Source of the DNA: Verrucomicrobiota bacterium | GTDB taxonomy: Bacteria; Verrucomicrobiota; Verrucomicrobiia; JADLBR01 | Length of the DNA stretch: 64,000 bases | NCBI GenBank assembly: GCA_029560585.1 | Contig: JAKQKQ010000049.1 | Span: 1 to 64,000 of the forward strand | Direction: 5' to 3' | Shown here: piece after piece, positions 62,715 to 64,000 of the stretch | How the letters are laid out: the number at the start of each line of letters is the position of its first letter | Position numbering within the stretch: position 1 is the first letter of the stretch | Position numbers and translations under genes: made by a program | The notes under the pieces: generated by a model | What the model was told of the DNA's origin: nothing | The model's database searches: none | Seen by the model: the letters and a program-made list of their open reading frames with translations, nothing else

Positions 62715-64000
62715 CGCCGCTCCAGGGTCTTGGCCTTGGGCCCCCCTTCGGCCCGCAGGCCCGACTCGTCGAAATCGGCCACGTCTTCGACAATGATGGC
62801 CGGTCGGGCATCTGCCCCGTCCAATGATAAATCCACGTTATGGAGCCGCAGCCCCTTGACGTGCCGACAAAAGAACCCGTATGCGGGCAGTGTCCCGAAC
62901 ATGTCGCCCTTCGGATAGGATGTCTCTTTCTCTGGCACCGTCCGCGTCGCGTCCCCGGCCGTGCCGCCACCGACAAATCGGATGCGGATGTTGTCCAGCG
63001 TCACATTCCCCACCGGGTGGTCTGGCAGCCCAGTGACCGAGCAACCCGTGACCGCCGCGCCGTCGGCCTGGATGTTGGAAATCATGATGTCCCGCATCTT
63101 GCCCATCGCCGGCTTCTCCCGTCCTGGCAGCGGGTTCGCGCGGTTGCCCAGTCGGACAAAGATCGGCACGGCCACGTTCCGCATGACAATGTTCGACACG
63201 TTGATCCGCTCGCACGCGCCGCCATCCACCTCTTCGATGGAGACCCCGTCGCGCGTGTCGTACACCACGCAGTTGCCGAACGTAATGTCCTCGAAGCCCC
63301 CCTGCGATTCCGTCCCCAGCTTGAGGGCCGACGCGGAGCTGGACAGCGTGCAATTCGATACCGCCACCCGCCGGCAGGGTCTCGCGGCGGTGGACTTCAG
63401 CACGATCGCGTCATCGCCGCTGTAGATGTCACAGTTCGATATTCGCACCCGGTCGCAGCTGTCGATATCCATCCCATCGCGATTCTCGCGAATGCGGCTG
63501 TGAATCGTGACACCGTCGATGGTCACATTCTCGCATGCCAGATAATGGGACAGCCAGCGCGCCGAGTCGCGCAGCGTGAGATCGCGGACCCGGACGTCGC
63601 GGCACTCGCTGAACCGGATCAGGTACGGGCGCCCACCGTCATCGCCCTTCTTGGCGGGGAAGAGTTTGCCCTGACCGTCGATGACGCCACCGCCAATCAG
63701 CCCGATGTGCTCCTGCCCTTCGGCAAAGATCAGGCTCTTCGTGAAGCGCCCTCGATACAGGTATTCGATCCTCGGTGTGATGCTGGGATAATCCCGGATA
63801 TCCGCGCTGCCTCGCAACGTCGCGCCGCCCTCGATGTGAAGCGTGACGTGACTACGCAGGCAAATCGTTCCCGACAGAAAGACCCCGCCGCGCAGCATCA
63901 CCGTCCCACCGCCGGCCTCCGCGCACGCATCGACCGCCGCCTGGATCGCCGCCGTGTCGGGAGTCCGGCCGTCCACCTTCGCACCGAACTCCCTGGGGTC
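62711..64000 (-). CDS. GH28 polygalacturonase-like protein (5' end outside window)
   Basis: Hydrolyses galacturonan-type pectin or a related polymer. The visible part is about 429 residues; the frame is open to the window end (FGAKVDGRTPDTAAIQAAVD), so the start and any signal peptide are missing. GH28 motifs are present: ENRDGMDIDSCDRVRISNCD (first catalytic Asp), SGDDAIVLKS (the Asp-Asp pair), LKLGTESQGGFEDITFGNC and DGVSIEEVDGG. The usual QGH/GH motif is replaced by KLGTES, as in many bacterial GH28 proteins, and the usual RIK is not obvious. Its stop codon overlaps the uxaC start by four bases. Confidence 0.9.
   Translation of the reverse strand, partial: DPREFGAKVDGRTPDTAAIQAAVDACAEAGGGTVMLRGGVFLSGTICLRSHVTLHIEGGATLRGSADIRDYPSITPRIEYLYRGRFTKSLIFAEGQEHIGLIGGGVIDGQGKLFPAKKGDDGGRPYLIRFSECRDVRVRDLTLRDSARWLSHYLACENVTIDGVTIHSRIRENRDGMDIDSCDRVRISNCDIYSGDDAIVLKSTAARPCRRVAVSNCTLSSSASALKLGTESQGGFEDITFGNCVVYDTRDGVSIEEVDGGACERINVSNIVMRNVAVPIFVRLGNRANPLPGREKPAMGKMRDIMISNIQADGAAVTGCSVTGLPDHPVGNVTLDNIRIRFVGGGTAGDATRTVPEKETSYPKGDMFGTLPAYGFFCRHVKGLRLHNVDLSLDGADARPAIIVEDVADFDESGLRAEGGPKAKTLERR

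Overview
The window is GC-rich and comes from a bacterium of the Planctomycetes-Verrucomicrobia-Chlamydiae group, most likely Verrucomicrobiota (rank below phylum not resolved). Evidence for this: a SWIB-domain protein with a histone H1-like lysine tail; an NHL/LamG/He_PIG style of secreted protein; a hydrazine-synthase-alpha-like multihaem protein without any anammox genes; two WbsX/GH99-like proteins in tandem; and a C-terminal sorting-like tail ending in a form of 'EASTNLLDW...FYRAVLP' that is common in secreted verrucomicrobial proteins. An LPS-assembly porin (LptD) shows a Gram-negative envelope. No rRNA, tRNA, CRISPR array or insertion sequence was seen.

Region 1 (about 0.3-13.1 kb, all minus strand) is the housekeeping and envelope part: two small basic DNA-binding proteins, aconitase (acnA), a SirB1-type transglutaminase-like protein, arginine decarboxylase (speA), UDP-glucose dehydrogenase, LptD and a DUF3300 lipoprotein that carries an unusual run of 16 in-phase pentapeptide repeats rich in Trp.

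Region 2 (13.4-41.0 kb) is a polysaccharide and sugar catabolism region: GH10 xylanase-like protein, an NHL propeller, a large PL8-type lyase on the plus strand followed by a small conserved 80-residue protein, a hydrazine-synthase-alpha-like cytochrome diverging from a PAS-AraC regulator, a Tat-exported GHL6-like glycosidase, a ThuA protein, an M14 carboxypeptidase, a Tat-exported sugar isomerase-like protein, a double beta-helix GH55/pectate-lyase-like protein, a GH13 amylase, and two translationally coupled WbsX/GH99-like proteins. Intergenic gaps carry palindromic repeats and degenerate short-word repeats.

Region 3 (41.0-60.8 kb, minus strand) is the most unusual part: an RHS polymorphic-toxin locus. 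It runs, in transcription order, from a giant 4670-residue secreted protein (LamG, Ig-like, He_PIG, a von Willebrand A domain split by a large array of PPC-like repeats, more He_PIG repeats, then an RHS/YD domain with a short tip), through a DUF4288 protein 6 bases downstream (probable immunity protein), a start-less and frameshifted orphan RHS core with its own tip, a 170-residue unknown protein (possible second immunity protein), a separate 1008-residue RHS protein with a third tip, to a truncated beta-helix gene. The giant protein looks like a surface or secreted effector carrier with exchangeable C-terminal tips.

Region 4 (61.3-64 kb) holds a pectin-type operon: a GH28 polygalacturonase (cut by the window end) whose stop overlaps the start of glucuronate isomerase uxaC (ATGA), followed by a doubtful 49-codon ORF.

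Start codons were moved downstream in many genes to place the N-terminus at a visible signal peptide, Tat motif or family start; these choices are stated in the entries. All family calls are from recognition of motifs by eye, without database searches.
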